Assembly: GCA_040285825.1 (NCBI GenBank)
Contig: JAUPSS010000001.1
Coordinates: forward strand, 2,976,001 to 3,040,000
Source: Eukaryota sp. TZLM1-RC
Lineage: Eukaryota; Metamonada: BaSk clade
Direction of reading: 5' to 3'
Length of the DNA: 64,000 nucleotides
Notes under the pieces: model-generated
What the model was told of the DNA's origin: nothing
Database searches by the model: none
The model's input: only the letters and a program-made list of their open reading frames with translations
In this document: one piece after another, positions 61,623-64,000 of the stretch
Position numbering within the stretch: position 1 is the first letter of the stretch
Layout: each line of letters opens with the position of its first letter
Position numbers and translations under genes: made by a program

Positions 61623-63650
61623 TTAAAACTGGAATATTTATTGAAATAAAAACACCCAGCTGGAATTCAATATCCTCCAAACAAGCGTCACTATTACTAA
61701 ACCTACTCACAGCATTACGTTCATATTCTACACCAATAGCTAAAAGTGTCTTTGAAATCATTGTTGGAATAGACTTGAAAAAACAATTCTATTTAACCAG
61801 AACGTGGAATTCATTGTTTTACCAGACCTATTCAGTAACACTTTTTTGAAATTTTCAAAAAGGTGCAACCCTGAAGGTCCAATATTGCGAAAAAGAGAAA
61901 TTGCAAACGGCACAAACTGATATTTCACATGTTTCACTCTACCTAACTGTGCCAAAGGATCTTCATATTTATTTATCTTCATTTTTTCGGCGTTAGATAA
62001 CGTCTAATTAGCGGAATACACTAAACGAGCAGCAGAATTTTTGCAAACGTCAATTGAGACAACATCTACAACATTGAGAACACCATCGATCCCTGGAGCT
62101 ACTAAATCTGCCCTTCTTTTACCAAAGGAATCATCAGTTTGATCTAAAGACAGCTTACGTACTAATGGCTCAATAAATGCCTCTATATTGAGCCTTTTGC
62201 ACATGGCATATAATTGATCACGAACTGAGTCATGAACAATTGAGCGATAAGTTACAAAATACTTACAGTTTAAAATATGGGAAAGCCTAACAACACACTC
62301 TTGCAGCGACAAATTAAATCATTTGGTAAAGAACAAGGCCATAGAAAACATCTCATTCTCATTGCAGTGGTCAATTGGTGATCATTAAGTAGAAGGCCAT
62401 AAATGTTGGGAATTTGGGAGATTAGGCAACTTGAGCAACTGTCTTCAAGGTCAATCAAAAAGTTTGCAAAAACGGGATTTTTTCTCTTAAGCCAAGACGT
62501 ACAATATAATCCAAGTTTTCTAAAACTTTCAAGATTTTTTTCTGCAATTTTGCAAAAGTCAGTGGTAAGGAGAGCAAGCTTCTTGAAGGAAGTTCCACAT
62601 TATCAGAGGGGAAACACTTGGCCCAAATATTGGGTGAAAGAGTTTCAATTTCCTGTTGCAAAGAAATAAGATAAGAGCTGCCACAATTTTCAATAAGATG
62701 CATTTTTTCAGGAAAACGATACACAAATTCATAAATAAAATTCTTTCCACCTCCAATAAAGGCAGCTTTACAAAGGTGGCTTGATTTATGAAAATCAACA
62801 CCTCCAAAATTTGTACCACAAAAAATGCGACTTCGTAAAAATATTGAAGATATTGAGTTCTTTTTTAATGTTTTGTTAGCGTTGAAAAGTGGCTTCGTAA
62901 CTGAGATGCATCGATTTCCAATAATTTTGCTAAAAAATTGGTTCTTTGTTCATTAAAAATGCGACAAAACTCCAAAGAAATTGATGGTGATGTTGATCTC
63001 AAAATATGAGTAAATTTTCGAGAATAACAGATTTTTAGGAAAAAGAATTTCAAATGTTTCTCAATATTTAATTTTTCTATTGATTCTAATTCATTTCCAA
63101 ATTGAGTCAACAGAGTCGAAAGTTGGCCTTTGACTTCATCAATATTTCCGAGATAACAACCCAAAAAACGAAAACCAGACTGATCATAATTGATAAAGGG
63201 GACATTGACATCATTAATGAAAAAATCAATTGGTTCATGGCCAATAATCAAACATTTGGAGATATTCAATGAGAGACCAATATCTTCATTACGCTGTTGA
63301 ATAAAAGTTGCTAATTGTTTGAGAATTGTAATAAGAGCAATTACAGAAATGTCATCCATATATGCTACAACATCTATTTCTGGGAATTTTTCTTTTAATT
63401 CGCACATTAATGGATGAATTGCCAGACAAAAGAAAAAAGGACCAAGTGGATCACCTTGTTTAACACCTGAAGACGAAAGCAGGACAAAGTTTTCATAGAC
63501 CAATGTGGATGATTTTCGATAAAATGAATGGAAAAAAGGCTCAATTTCAGGAAAATGCTTTCGCAGCAAAGTTAAAATGGAAGAACGAGATACAGAATTG
63601 AAAGCATTCTTAAAATCTAAATTGAAGATGTAATTAGAATCACTAAGTGA
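61530..63650 (-). mobile_element. NLR-1 non-LTR retrotransposon, longest copy in the window
   Basis: Read leftwards: reverse transcriptase from LDFKNAFNSVSRSS, GVKQGDPLGPFFF, VAYMDDISVIA (catalytic Asp pair) and GFRFLGCYLGN; then ILRSTSPSISLEF, NIWAKCFPSDNVELP, FRMRC-like AMRMRCFLWPCSLPND, a damaged finger (HILNCKYF), VRDQLYAMCKRLNIEAFIEP, endonuclease motif KRRADLVAPGID and VVDVVSIDV, FAISLFRNIGPSG, and the end EDIEF near 61670. Frame breaks near 62870, 62470, 62310, 61995 and 61775. The 5' end is truncated inside reverse transcriptase. The domain order matches restriction-like-endonuclease non-LTR elements (R2/CRE/NeSL-type). Confidence 0.88.
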
Positions 63651-63711
63651 AATTCACAGTACATCAAATCTCCAGTCACTTTCCATTATACTATCTCTTT
63701 ACATAGTATAA

Positions 63712-64000
63712 ATGAACTGTGAAGTGTGTTGTGGATCATTTCAAAGGGAATCGAGGATGCCTCTAGTCATATGCAAGACTGGACACAATGTGTGTAGTGA
63801 ATGTGATCCTCAACTACCTTCTTGTCCATTTTGCAGGGATGACCGACTACCATCTACCATCCGCAACTTGGCTTTGATGAATGCAATAGAGGAGCTTAGT
63901 GCTAAATTCAATTCACATAACAATCAACAACAAAATCAAAAGATGAAACAAGAAATATCAATCAAGTCGTTGGTAAACGGTGTTTTCTTCACCATTATCA
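63712..64000 (+). CDS. RING-finger protein, 3' end off the window
   Basis: The ATG at 63712 opens a frame running to the window edge (96 codons). Residues 3-42 form a RING-type finger: MNCEVCCGSF, then CKTGHNVCSECDPQ and CPFCRDD. A polar, Gln/Asn-rich stretch follows (NSHNNQQQNQKMKQE), then SIKSLVNGVFFTII at the edge. The layout resembles the N-terminus of the RING-kinase gene at 28680, so it may be a third member, but the next domain is not visible. Confidence 0.75.
   Translation, partial: MNCEVCCGSFQRESRMPLVICKTGHNVCSECDPQLPSCPFCRDDRLPSTIRNLALMNAIEELSAKFNSHNNQQQNQKMKQEISIKSLVNGVFFTII

Overview
The window is nuclear DNA of a unicellular eukaryote: AT-rich, standard genetic code, single-exon or nearly single-exon genes on both strands, and a heavy load of decayed transposons. 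Recognisable housekeeping genes include NatA auxiliary subunit NAA15, hexameric polyubiquitin, Mediator head subunits MED20 and MED18, a BUB2-like TBC GTPase-activating protein, poly(A)-binding protein, CSTF2 (CstF-64), Sec61 beta, nucleoporin NUP58 and tRNA-Ser(AGA). I cannot name the species. Three introns of 33-38 nt with 5' GTTTGT or GTGTGT and a branch-point-like TTAAC fused to the acceptor resemble the compact introns of metamonads such as trichomonads and diplomonads, but this is only a hint.

Layout. 1-5.4 kb: an unrecognised acidic protein running off the left edge, NAA15, polyubiquitin. 5.7-9.6 kb: non-LTR retrotransposon remains with a nested insertion. 9.7-13.6 kb: MED20, a large unrecognised all-beta protein, a GtrA-like membrane protein. 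13.6-19.3 kb: mobile DNA, namely an RCC1-like fragment, non-LTR pieces and an internally deleted Ty3/gypsy-like element with short terminal repeats. 19.3-33.2 kb: tRNA-Ser, BUB2-like, an FKPKI-repeat protein, a decayed membrane-protein gene, two RING-kinase genes (one with a UBA domain) and PABP. 33.4-37.9 kb: retroelement debris, CSTF2 and a hAT-type fragment. 38.1-44.7 kb: a ~2,185-residue protein with two tiny introns inside a CUB-like module. 44.9-50.6 kb: a PABP-like pseudogene, Sec61 beta, a second FKPKI-repeat protein and MED18. 50.7-63.7 kb: retroelement pieces, a hAT-like element with 8-bp target duplication, NUP58, RCC1 and MJ1316-domain fragments, a broken Fanzor (eukaryotic TnpB-like) gene carrying a 661-bp inverted-repeat element, and the longest non-LTR copy. 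The right edge cuts a third RING-finger gene.

The non-LTR copies share one plan: reverse transcriptase with an AYMDD box, a C-x-C...H-x3-C finger, a restriction-like endonuclease motif (R-x-D-L...VVDVV) and then a C-terminal domain I do not recognise. I separate at least four families, here called NLR-1 to NLR-4. These labels are mine.

Houskeeping genes touch three connected processes: transcription initiation (MED18 and MED20 bind each other in Mediator), mRNA 3'-end formation and stability (CSTF2, PABP), and protein or nuclear trafficking (Sec61 beta, NUP58). Several frame breaks sit in A or T runs (polyubiquitin, PABP, Fanzor, membrane pseudogene), so some may be sequencing errors rather than mutations.
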